DNA from: JAMXLO01 sp963812075
GTDB taxonomy: Bacteria; Pseudomonadota; Alphaproteobacteria; Acetobacterales; Acetobacteraceae
NCBI GenBank assembly: GCA_963812075.1
Contig: CAWETN010000008.1
Span: forward strand, 372,001-436,000
DNA length: 64,000 bases
Reading direction: 5' to 3'
Position numbers and translations under genes: made by a program. Positions 37,367 to 46,400 of this stretch are shown in pieces; positions within the stretch are counted from its first letter, which is position 1, and each line of letters begins with the position of its first letter. Under the pieces are notes generated by a model that did no database searches, was not told where the DNA came from, and worked only from the letters and a program-made list of their open reading frames with translations.

Positions 37367-37950
37367 TGCTGGAGCCCGCCGGACAGGACCTGCTGTTCCG
37401 CGAGGCGCGCAGCCACAACCGGTTCACCGACCAGCCGGTCACCGACGACGAGTTGCGCGCGCTGCACGACCTGCTGAAGCAGGGGCCGACCTCGGCCAAC
37501 TGCTCACCCGCGCGATTCCTGTTCCTTCGCAGCCAGGAGGCGAAGCTGAAGCTCGCCCCGGCGCTGTCCAGCGGGAACCACGACAAGACGCTGGCGGCGC
37601 CGGTGACGGCGATCGTGGCATACGATCCGCGCTTCTACGAGAAGCTGCTCAAGCTGTTCCCGCACAATCCGGATGCGGAGTCCTGGTTCACCGGCAACGA
37701 CTCGCTTGCTGCGACCACCGCGTTCCGCAACGGCACCCTGCAGGGCGCCTACCTGATCCTGGCGGCGCGCGCGCTCGGGCTCGACACCGGGCCGATGTCC
37801 GGATTCGATAACGCCATGGTGGACGAGTTGTTCCTGGCCGACCGCGGCTGGCGGTCGAACTTCCTGTGCAACATCGGTCATGGCGATCCGGCCGGGCTGT
37901 TCCCGCGCTCGCCGCGCCTCGACTTCGACGAGGCGTGCGTGCTGCTGTAG
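37366..37950 (+). CDS. rutE: RutE/HadB-type nitroreductase family (malonic semialdehyde reductase-like)
   Basis: The 194-residue FMN-binding nitroreductase matches RutE: LLFREARSHNRFTDQPVTDDEL, then LLKQGPTSANCSPARFLFL, and ALGLDTGPMSGFDNAMVDELFL. RutE reduces malonic semialdehyde during pyrimidine breakdown, but the rest of the rut operon is not here, so the actual role may be general. It is translationally coupled to nfuA. The symbol reflects family membership only. Confidence 0.82.
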   Translation: MLEPAGQDLLFREARSHNRFTDQPVTDDELRALHDLLKQGPTSANCSPARFLFLRSQEAKLKLAPALSSGNHDKTLAAPVTAIVAYDPRFYEKLLKLFPHNPDAESWFTGNDSLAATTAFRNGTLQGAYLILAARALGLDTGPMSGFDNAMVDELFLADRGWRSNFLCNIGHGDPAGLFPRSPRLDFDEACVLL

Positions 37951-37991
37951 GCGCACGATGGCACTCTCAATTCTCCCCCTTCGCTTGCTGC

Positions 37992-38014
37992 CCCCCTCCC
38001 GCAGGCGGAGGGGG
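37992..38014. terminator. Inverted repeat between rutE and tsaB
   Basis: CCCCCTCC (37992-37999) and GGAGGGGG (38007-38014) form a perfect 8-bp stem around a 7-nt loop. It lies 41 nt after the rutE stop and 19 nt before the tsaB start, so it may act as a terminator or mask the purine-rich ribosome-binding stretch. Confidence 0.4.
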
Positions 38015-38032
38015 AGCTACTGAACGCCCGCC

Positions 38033-38692
38033 GTGCTGGTCCTTGCGCTGGACGCGGCACTGTCGCGATGCTCGGTTGCCGTCGTTGCCGACGGCCAGCT
38101 TCTCGCAGCCCGGCAGATCGATGCAACGCAGGGCCATGCCGCCAGGCTCCCGGTGATGGTCCGTGAAGCGCTGGCGGAGGCCGCGGTCGGCGCTTTCTCG
38201 CTGTCCCTGGTCGCCGCCACCGTGGGGCCGGGCAGCTTCACCGGCATCCGCGCCAGCCTGGCCCTGGCGCACGGCATCGCGCTCGCGGCCGGCGTGCCGG
38301 TGGTCGGGGTCACCGTCGGCGAGGCAATGGCCGACTCGCTGCCCAACCTGGGCGAGCGGCAGTTATGGGTCGCGATCGACAGCCGTCGCGGCCGGGTGTT
38401 CCTGGAGCGCAAGGACGGCGTGGTTTCGGTGCCGCTCGCCGCACTGCCCACCGCCGCCGGCAAGATCGCCGTCGCGGGCAATGCGGCGCCCGTCGTCGCG
38501 TCCTGGCTCGCGGCGCAGGACGCCGACGTGATGCTGACCGACGCGCGACTGCCGATGCCCCGGCATATCGCCGTGGCGGCGCAGCGCCGGCTGGCGGGCG
38601 CGCTGCCGCCGCGGCCGGCGCTGCCGCTCTACGTGGACCCCCCGGAGGCCAGGCTGCCGGCTGCCGGGCTGCGTCCCGCACCCGCCGGATGA
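38033..38692 (+). CDS. tsaB: tRNA threonylcarbamoyladenosine biosynthesis protein TsaB
   Basis: TsaB partners TsaD to make the t6A modification of tRNA. The 219-residue product starts MLVLALDAALSRCSVAVVADGQ and has the family hallmark VGPGSFTGIRASLALAHGIALA (about 60-81). The start must be GTG at 38033, because an in-frame TGA lies three codons upstream. Its stop overlaps the rimI start (ATGA at 38689-38692), a common pairing. Confidence 0.93.
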   Translation: MLVLALDAALSRCSVAVVADGQLLAARQIDATQGHAARLPVMVREALAEAAVGAFSLSLVAATVGPGSFTGIRASLALAHGIALAAGVPVVGVTVGEAMADSLPNLGERQLWVAIDSRRGRVFLERKDGVVSVPLAALPTAAGKIAVAGNAAPVVASWLAAQDADVMLTDARLPMPRHIAVAAQRRLAGALPPRPALPLYVDPPEARLPAAGLRPAPAG

Positions 38693-39114
38693 TCGTCCGG
38701 GCGAGCGCGGCACACGCGGCGGCACTGGCCGCGATCCACGCCGCGGCGTTTCCGCCGCGCGAGGCCTGGGGCGAGGAGGCGATTTCCCTGCAGGTCGCGT
38801 TGCCCGGCAACATCGCGCTGATCGATGAGAGCGGCGGGATGCTGCTGGGCCGCCTGGCGGCGGACGAGGCCGAGGTGCTCACACTGGCGGTGGCGCCATC
38901 GGTTCGCCGGCAGGGCATCGCCACGGCGCTGCTGCGCGCCGCCGCGGCCGAGATGAAGGCCAGGGGCGCGGCCCGGCTCTTCCTCGAGGTCGCCACCGGC
39001 AATGCCGCGGCGCTGGCACTCTACCGGCGCGAGGGCTTCGTCGAGGTCGGTCGCCGGCGCCGCTACTACGCCGACCGCTCGGACGCGCTGGTGCTGCGTG
39101 CCGCGCTCGAGTGA
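38689..39114 (+). CDS. rimI: Ribosomal-protein-alanine N-acetyltransferase RimI
   Basis: The 141-residue GNAT enzyme acetylates the N-terminus of a ribosomal protein. The acetyl-CoA pocket reads VLTLAVAPSVRRQGIATALL (about 60-79), with the R/Q-x-x-G-x-A signature. It is followed by FLEVATGNAAALALYRREGFVEVGRRRRYY. It overlaps tsaB by 4 nt. Its 3' end almost touches the convergent tusA-like gene (39115). Confidence 0.92.
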   Translation: MIVRASAAHAAALAAIHAAAFPPREAWGEEAISLQVALPGNIALIDESGGMLLGRLAADEAEVLTLAVAPSVRRQGIATALLRAAAAEMKARGAARLFLEVATGNAAALALYRREGFVEVGRRRRYYADRSDALVLRAALE

Positions 39115-39360
39115 CTAACCGCCGCGCCGCAGCAGCAGCGTGGCGACACCGTCGGCAGCGGTCTCCAGCGACAGCACCTCGTGTCCCTGCTCGCGCGCGG
39201 TGCGCGGCACGTTGCGCAGCGGCTCCTCGCCGCGCAGCCGGACGCGCAGGACCTGGCCCGGCTCCATGCGGTCCAGCGCCAGCCGGGTGCGGACAAAGGT
39301 CATCGGGCAGACCTCGGTCGTGATGTCCAGTTCCTGGTCGGGCGCCTGCCTGTCTGTCAT
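39115..39360 (-). CDS. TusA/SirA-like sulfur-carrier protein
   Basis: The 81-residue product has the TusA fold pattern. The redox Cys is in EVCPMTFVRTRLALDRMEPGQVL (about 17-39), where the usual CPxP is CPMT. LRVRLRGEEPLRNVPRTAREQGHEVLSL follows. Members carry sulfur for tRNA or cofactor thiolation. Its ATG is inside the first copy of a direct repeat shared with the mucR upstream region. Confidence 0.85.
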   Translation of the reverse strand: MTDRQAPDQELDITTEVCPMTFVRTRLALDRMEPGQVLRVRLRGEEPLRNVPRTAREQGHEVLSLETAADGVATLLLRRGG

Positions 39361-39382
39361 TGTACTTTTGCCATTGTACTTT
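39358..39382. promoter_or_regulatory. Direct repeat in the tusA-mucR divergent region
   Basis: CATTGTACTTT occurs at 39358-39368 and again at 39372-39382, 14 bp apart, in a locally AT-rich stretch. It spans the tusA-like start and lies about 90 nt before mucR. MucR/Ros proteins bind AT-rich DNA and often repress themselves, so this is a candidate operator. Confidence 0.45.
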
Positions 39383-39469
39383 AGAGTTTCTTTGCGGGAT
39401 AGTTATCTGTTGCGAAACGGCCTGGCTTACTATTATAAAGTGGAAGTCCTCTTGCCAGGAAGCACCCAG

Positions 39470-39886
39470 ATGCCCGAGGAGCCACCAACCACCAGCTTGC
39501 TTGGCCTGACAGCGCAGATCGTCGCGGCCCACGTCTCGAACAACGCAGTTGCCGCCGAGGCGCTGTCGCCGCTGATCCAGAACGTCTACCGGACGCTCGC
39601 AGGGGTCGGCAAGGAACCGGCGGAGGCAAAGCGGCCGCATCCGGCCGTCCCGATCAAGCGGTCGGTATTCCACGACCACATCGTCTGCCTCGAAGACGGC
39701 CGCAAGCTCAAGATGCTGAAGCGGCATCTGAAGACGGCCTACAAGCTGACCCCGGAGCAGTACCGGGAGCGCTGGGGCCTCGACACCGACTATCCGATGG
39801 TCGCGCCGGACTATGCCAAGCACCGGTCGTCGCTTGCCAAGCAGATCGGCCTTGGAACGCGGCCGCGCGGCTCCGCGCACGGTTAG
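39470..39886 (+). CDS. mucR: MucR/Ros family zinc-finger transcription regulator
   Basis: The 138-residue regulator matches the MucR family that controls exopolysaccharide, motility and cell-cycle genes in alphaproteobacteria. The N-terminus reads LLGLTAQIVAAHVSNNAV. The zinc-finger region reads HIVCLEDGRKLKMLKRHLKTAYKLTPEQYRERWGL (about 78-112), then the conserved DYPMVAPDYAKHRS. AGGA precedes the ATG at 39470; a longer frame exists upstream but overlaps the tusA-like gene on the other strand. The upstream region is AT-rich with a direct repeat. Confidence 0.92.
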   Translation: MPEEPPTTSLLGLTAQIVAAHVSNNAVAAEALSPLIQNVYRTLAGVGKEPAEAKRPHPAVPIKRSVFHDHIVCLEDGRKLKMLKRHLKTAYKLTPEQYRERWGLDTDYPMVAPDYAKHRSSLAKQIGLGTRPRGSAHG

Positions 39887-40056
39887 ACTTCCATCTGCGG
39901 ACCCTTCCGTCGCGGGATTGGACAGCCTCGACCCTGATCGGCTACGCCCTTGTTGGCCAGCCGGCCTGGTCGCCTGCCCGCCAGCAACCCGCCGAGCGTA
40001 TCACCGGGACTGGCACCGGGTTGCCCGGCCGGGCTAGGCTGTTCGCAGGGAATCGG

Positions 40057-40584
40057 ATGGAATCGCGCATCGAGCGACTGTGCGTCGAACGAGGCCTGAA
40101 GATGACGGGACAACGTCGCGTCATTGCCCGGGTCTTGTCCGAGGCCTCCGACCACCCCGACGTCGAGGAGCTCTACCGTCGCGCCAGCGCGCTCGATGCG
40201 CGCATCTCGATCGCCACCGTCTATCGGACAGTGCGGCTGCTGGAGGAAAAGGGCATCCTCGAACGCCGTGACTTCGGCGGCGGCCGGGCGCGCTACGAAC
40301 CGACCGAGCATGGCCACCACTATCACCTGATCGACGTCGAGACCGGCAAGGTGATCGAGTTCCAGGACCCCGAACACGACCGGATGATGCGCGCCATCGC
40401 CGAGCGCCTGGGATTCGACCTCGTCTCGCTTCGGCTGGAACTGTTCGGCCGTCGGCGTGAGCCGGTGCAGACCGCGTCCGACAAGGCGGCACGCCAGCGA
40501 TCCTTGCGGCGGGCCGGGGACACCGGGCGGAGCCCAGGATCGGCTAAGGGGTCGGAGATCGAGCGGGAAGGGGCGCCGCGATGA
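40057..40584 (+). CDS. Fur-family metal or peroxide-responsive regulator
   Basis: The 175-residue product has a winged-helix domain (QRRVIARVLSEASDHPDVEELYRRA, then RISIATVYRTVRLLEEKGILERRDF) and the metal-binding block HGHHYHLIDVETGKVIEF. The C-terminal CxxC structural zinc pair of classic Fur is absent, which fits alphaproteobacterial Fur/Mur/Irr types. A C-terminal tail of about 35 basic residues is unusual. AGGG precedes the ATG. Its stop overlaps the olsB start by 4 nt (ATGA), so the two are coupled. Confidence 0.9.
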   Translation: MESRIERLCVERGLKMTGQRRVIARVLSEASDHPDVEELYRRASALDARISIATVYRTVRLLEEKGILERRDFGGGRARYEPTEHGHHYHLIDVETGKVIEFQDPEHDRMMRAIAERLGFDLVSLRLELFGRRREPVQTASDKAARQRSLRRAGDTGRSPGSAKGSEIEREGAPR

Positions 40585-41417
40585 CCTACGAGCAGATGAT
40601 CGCGGGATCGCGGACCGTCAATCGCCCCTTTGCGGAATTGCGCGGCGGCAACCTCGGCGTTCGGATTGCCTGCTCCGCCGCCGAGGTGGATGCGGTGCAG
40701 GCGCTCCGCTACCGCGTGTTCTACCAGGAGATGGGCGCCGTACCCGACCCGGTCGCCGCCTCGAACCTTCGCGACCGGGATGCATTCGACGCCGTGGCGG
40801 ACCACCTGCTGGTGGTGGACCACGCACTCGGCGATGGGCCGGAGGGCGTGGTCGGCACATACCGGCTGATCCAGCGCGAGGCCGCCGCGCGGCTGGGGCG
40901 ATTCTACTCCGCCGACGAGTACGACATCTCGCCGATCGTGAATTTTCCGGGTCGCGTCCTCGAGCTGGGCCGGTCGTGCGTCGATACCGCCTATCGCGGC
41001 CGGGCAGCCATGCAACTGCTATGGCGCGGCATCGCCGCCTATGTGTTCCACTACCAGATCGACCTGATGTTCGGCTGCGCCAGTCTGCACGGCACCGATC
41101 TCGACACCCTGGCACCCGACCTCACCTATTTGTACTACAACCACCTTGCGCCCCCCGCGGTGCGGCCGCGCGCCCTGCCCCACCGCTACGTCGAGATGCG
41201 GCGCATGCCTCCCGAGGCGATCGACCCGAAGCGGGTACAGGCGCAGCTGCCGCCGCTGATCAAAGGCTATCTCCGACTCGGCGGCTTCATCGGCGACGGT
41301 GCGGTCATCGACCGCCAGTTCAACACGACCGATGTCGCCGTGGTGGTGAAGACCGACCTGGTCACCGATAAATACTACCGCCACTACGAGCGCCAGCTGC
41401 GCGAGGCGCTCGACTAA
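40581..41417 (+). CDS. olsB: Ornithine-acyl-ACP N-acyltransferase OlsB (GNAT type)
   Basis: OlsB makes the lyso-ornithine lipid that OlsA then acylates. The 278-residue product has the OlsB/haemolysin-like blocks ALRYRVFYQEMGA (about 42-54), DHLLVVD, GVVGTYRLIQREAA, and LELGRSCVDTAYRGRAAMQLLWRGI (133-157). The LGRSCVD-x-x-YR motif is diagnostic for this acyltransferase group. No OlsA is in the window. It is coupled to the preceding fur-family gene. Confidence 0.88.
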   Translation: MTYEQMIAGSRTVNRPFAELRGGNLGVRIACSAAEVDAVQALRYRVFYQEMGAVPDPVAASNLRDRDAFDAVADHLLVVDHALGDGPEGVVGTYRLIQREAAARLGRFYSADEYDISPIVNFPGRVLELGRSCVDTAYRGRAAMQLLWRGIAAYVFHYQIDLMFGCASLHGTDLDTLAPDLTYLYYNHLAPPAVRPRALPHRYVEMRRMPPEAIDPKRVQAQLPPLIKGYLRLGGFIGDGAVIDRQFNTTDVAVVVKTDLVTDKYYRHYERQLREALD

Positions 41418-41583
41418 GTGTAGCCGAACCGCCGCAGCCCTGGCCTTTCCGACGGATTATCCCCGCGACTCATCAGATATAGGGTAAAGCAGGGCCTATT
41501 CTCTGTTGACGCAATTGGATCGCCTCGGGGAAGCTGGTGCCCTGTGGCGGACCGTGGGGACGCTCGGGACAGAAGGCAACGAA

Positions 41584-43384
41584 GTGAAATCGGGGGAGAT
41601 AGGCCCACACAAGGGCCAGCGGATAGAACCCACGGCGCTCGCCGCTCGGCGCGTTGCGGGCTTGCTGATCCTGGGCGCCGGCCTGGCGGCGGCTCCGGCG
41701 GCGCGGGCGCAACTGCCGGTGAATCCTGTGCCGCAAGGCTCACCGATCCCCCGGGTCCTGCCGCCCGCCCCGCCTGCCGCCGCACCGGGAGGTGTCATCC
41801 CACCGCCGTCGGCGCCTGGCGGCAACGTGCCCAACCAGCCGGTCAGGGTCACCAGCGTCGAGGTCGACGGCGTCACCGCCTATCCGCAGGCCGAGATCGC
41901 CCAGCTTGCCGCCGGGGTGGTGGGGCCCGCGGTGCCGCTGCCGCAGATCGACGCGGCGCGCCAGGCGATCCTGCAGCGCTACCGTGCCGACGGCTACGTG
42001 CTCACCACCGTCTCGGCCAATCTGGACAACAGCGGCCGGCTGCGCTTCGTCGTCACCGAGGGACACATCGCCAGCGTCAAGCTCGACGGCGATATCGGGC
42101 CGGCGGGGGTGCAGGTACTGCGCTTCCTCAACAAGCTGACAGAGACGCAGCCGATCGATTCCGCAACCCTGGAGCGCTACCTGCTGCTGGCGCAGGACGT
42201 GCCGGGCATCAGCCTGCGCGCCGTGCTGGAGCCTTCCGCCGACACGCCGGGCGCGCTGACCCTGGTCGCGCAGGTCAGCCGCCAGATGGTGTCCGGCCTC
42301 GCCACGATCGACAACCGCGCGTTCAACCAGACCGGCCCACTCGAATTCCTGGGCTTGCTCGACTTCAACAGCTTTTCCGAGTTCGGCGAGCGGACCGAGG
42401 TCTCTTATTATCATGCCTTCCCGAACAGCCAGAATTTCGGCCAGGTCTCGACCGAGGTCTTCCTCGGTGCCTCCGGCCTGAAGGGCAGGATCTACGCGGG
42501 CTACGGCGGCACGGTACCGACCGGCACCCTGGGACTGCAGGGCTACAACGGCACCACCACCGTGTTCGGCAGTTCGCTCAGCTACCCGGTGATCCGCTCA
42601 CGCCAGCAGACACTGAACGTCAACCTGGTGTTCGACGCGCTCGACTCCGACATCTCGATCGCTCCCCTCGGCACACCGCGCACCCAGGCGAGCTACGACG
42701 CGCTGCGCGTCATGCGCCTGGGTGAGGACTATGCACTGTCGGACCTGCTGTTCGGCGCCGACCACTCCGCGGTCAACGCATTGTCGGTGCGCCTGTCGCA
42801 GGGCATGAAGCTCCTGGGCGCCACGACCGACGGCATCAGCCGCACCTCGCCGCGGCAGAACGAGCAGACCGGCTTCTTCAAGGTCAACTTCGAGGCGAGC
42901 CGCACCCAGACCCTGTTCGCGCCATGGGAAGGCGCGAGCCTTGCGGTGATGGGCCTGCTCACCGGCCAGTGGTCGCCCAACATCCTGCCGCCGGCCGAAC
43001 AGTTCTATCTGGGCGGTGCCCGCTTTACCCGTGGCTACTATGCGGGCCAGGTCCCCGGCGACAAGGCACTGGCGGCCACCGTCGAACTGCAGCTGAACAC
43101 CGGCTTCGAAACGACGATATTCCAGAAGTCGCTCGACATCTCCACCCAGGTACTACCTGTTCTATGACTGGGGCGAGACCTGGCAGAACCTGAGCACCGA
43201 CCACAGCGCCATGATCAACTCGATCGGCGGCGGCGTGCGCGCTCAGGTGACCCGCTATGTCGAAGTCGATTTCGAGGGCCTCGCCCGGTTCAACCGCTTC
43301 CCCAACGGCGGCAACATCCCGGGCAGCGGCGTGTCGCCGCTCTATGGCGGCGCTTTTTACTGGCGCGTCCTGACCCGTTTCTGA
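41584..43384 (+). CDS. Two-partner secretion outer-membrane transporter (ShlB/FhaC family; one frame break)
   Basis: TpsB proteins export a large exoprotein across the outer membrane. The product is about 599 residues after repair. It has a signal peptide (GLLILGAGLAAAPAARAQ), a Pro-rich linker, then a POTRA region (VRVTSVEVDGVTAYPQAEI; YVLTTVSANLDNSGRLRFVVTEG). A beta-barrel follows, with the loop-6 motif TRGY (R483, equivalent to VRGY). GTG 41584 is chosen for its AGAAGG site. An extra G at 43149/43150 breaks the frame near the end; removing it restores YYLFYDWGETWQNL and the C-terminal aromatic Phe needed for barrel insertion. The exoprotein gene follows 47 nt later. Confidence 0.92.
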
Positions 43385-43431
43385 CAAAACGCCGCAGCGT
43401 CCTGAAGACGCTGCAAAAATGGGGGAGCGGG

Positions 43432-46400
43432 ATGGCGAAGGCGCGTCGCAGCGATGCGGTGAGACTGCTGGGTTTTGCCCGCCGCAGCCGGGCCGGCCTG
43501 ATGATGAGCACCGCGCTGCAGACCGCCTCCGTACTCGTGCTCGCCCACCCCGCGCACGCCCAGCCGGCGCCGAACGCGCGCCCGGCGGGGGGCACGGTGG
43601 TGGCCGGATCGGCGTCGATCAGCCGGACGCCCGCCAACACGCAGATCAACCAGTCCAGCCAGCGCGCGGCGATCGACTGGCGCAGCTTCGACGTGGGTGC
43701 GCAGCAGAGCGTGACCTTCGCCCAGCCGTCGGCCAGTGCCGTGGCGCTGAACCGGGTGACCGGCCCGGACCCCTCGCAGATTGCCGGCCGGATCGATGCC
43801 AACGGCCAGTTCATCCTGGTGAACCAGTCGGGCGTGACCTTCTACAAGGGCGCGCAGGTGAATGCCGCCGGGGTGATGGTGAGCGCCGCCAACATCACCA
43901 ATCAGAACTTCATGGCCGGGCGCCTGACGTTCGACCAGGCCGGCCGCAATCCGAACGCGCGGATCGACAACCGCGGCAGCATCACGGTGCGCGAGGCGGG
44001 ACTGGCGGCGCTGGTGGCGCCGCAGGTGGCGAATTCGGGGGTGATCACGGCGCGGCTGGGCCATGTGGTGCTGGCGGGGGCGAAGACCGCGACGCTGGAC
44101 CTGTATGGCGACGGGCTGCTGTCGCTGGACGTGAGCAACCAGGTGACGCAGGCGCCGGTGGGTGCGGACGGCAAGGCGGCCACCGCGCTGGTGACCAACA
44201 CGGGGGTGATCGTCGCGGACGGCGGCACGGTGCAGCTGACGGCGCGGGCGGCGGACGGTCTGGTGCAGACGCTGGTGCAGGCGGGCGGCACGATCCAGGC
44301 GGCGAGCGTGGGGGCACGGACCGGGGTGGTGGCGCTGAGCGGCGTCGGCGGCTCGGTAGTGGTGGAGGGGCAGCTGTCTGCGCCGGGCAGTGCGCCAGGC
44401 ACCACGGGCGGCGCGGTGCAGGTGGTGGCGGACCACGACGTGACGGTGGCGGCCAGCGCGCGGATCGATGCGTCGGGCCAGGCGGGCGGCGGGGTGGTGG
44501 CGATCGGCACCACGCTGAACCGCGCGCGCGACACCAAGGCCGCGGCGGCGATGACGGCGGCCAACACCACCATCCAGGCGGGTGCCAGGGTCAGCGCCAA
44601 CGCCACCGGCAAGGGCGACGGCGGGCGCGTCGTCGTGCTGTCCAAGGCCGCAACCCGGATGGAGGGACAGATCGCCGCCAGGGGCGGCCCGCAGGGTGGC
44701 AACGGCGGGTTTGCCGAGACTTCGGGCGGCTTTCTGAAACTCACCGGCAGCGCAGACGAGTTGGCGCCCGCGGGTCGCATCGGCACATTGCTGCTCGACC
44801 CGACCAACCTCAATATCGTCCTGACATCACCCGCCGGCACCAACATCGACGGTGAGTTCACCGGCAATACGCTGCCATCCGGCGCCGCGGACGCCGCGAC
44901 GACACCCTCGACAATCACCACGGGCAAGCTCGCTGCGCTTGGCGCGACCGGGGATGTGACCGTGCAGGCCACCGGCACCATCGACGTACAGAACAGCGTC
45001 ACCGTCGCCAATGGGCTTCTGTTGCAGGCCACCGGCGATCTGCTGGTCGACCGCGGCGTCACTATCAAGAGCAGTGCCCATACACTGGAGCTCGACGCCG
45101 GGTTCAATTTCGGCAACAGCAAGTTCGATCAGCCAGGTGCGATCCTGCTCGGGACGACCGGCACCGGCACCGCGCCACAGCTGCAGGCAGTCAATCTGAC
45201 GCTGCACGCCGGCACCGGCATCAACCTGAACGACACGGTGCTGACCGCGATCGCGGTGACCGACCTCAGCACGGCGGCCGGCGGCGTCAGCCAGGCAGCG
45301 GCCGGCACATTGACTACCTCAACATTGCGCAGCACCGCTGGGGTAACGGGCAGCGCGAGCCTTACAGCCACAACCAATGCGGTCGGCACACTCGGAGTGT
45401 TTGGCGTTACCGGCGGCGACTTCTCGCTGGTGAACAACGGCAATACCGGCAACCTCGCTGTGACCGGCCCGGTGGCAGCGACCAATGTCTCGATCAGCAA
45501 CGCCAACAGCGGCACGATCACTGTCGGCGGCACAGTCACAGCTACCATCGGCACGCTCGCCCTGTCATCCGGCAGTGGCGGCATCGCCCTGAACCCAGGG
45601 CACGTCGTCAGTGGCGGAATTGTCGATCTCTCGGCGTCGGGTGGCGGCGTGGCGCAGGCGGCGGGCACTGTCACCGCGAACGTCCTGCAAAGCGGCAGCC
45701 ATGTCGCCGGCAATGTCAGCTTGCAGCAGACCACCAACGCCATCGACAGCGTCGGCAATTTCAGCGTCGTCAACGGTGGATCCTTCAGTCTTGCCGACAG
45801 CCATGCACTGACGGTCACCGGCACGATCCAGAGCCCGAGCGATATCTTCCTGCGGACCTCGCACGCGAACGGTATCATCATCGCGAACACCGGCGTTGTT
45901 GCCGCCGGCGCCGCGAGCCGCGCCGCCTTCCAGGCGGCGAAACTGGCCATCAATCTGGGCGGCACGGTCACCGGCGGCACGTTCGAGTTCGCACCCGACG
46001 CGGCCGGGGCGCTCACTCTCGGCACAGGAGGGGACCTCGCCTCTCTCGCCGGCATCGGCACCGACAATGCGGTGATCGGACTGGTAACCGCGGGCGGCGC
46101 TCTCGTCCCCACGGCGACAGCGATCAACACTGTGGGCACCTTCGATGGCAACGCTCTGCCGGTCGCGCTTCGCACCACGGGGACGATCGGCGAGGCTGCG
46201 GCCTCGCCGATCGTCAATGTCACGACGCTGACCGGCGGCGCCACAGCGGTGAAGCTCGACGCCGCCAACGATATTCGCAATGTCGGCAGCTTTGCCGCTT
46301 CGTCAGGCGATTTCACGCTCAACGATAGCGGCGTCGCGGGAGGTACGCTCACCGTCTCCGGCCCCCTGACCGGTGCGAACGTCTCGCTCAGCAACGCTCC

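Noticed and set aside
39995..40030. A sigma-54-like site before the fur-family gene (TGGCACCGGGTTGC)
   Set aside because: The spacing between GG and GC is 9, not 10, so it should not work as a -24/-12 promoter.
43419..44855. A 478-residue plus-strand frame inside the exoprotein gene
   Set aside because: Gly/Arg/Ala-rich shadow of the +1 frame; no domain and no start signal.
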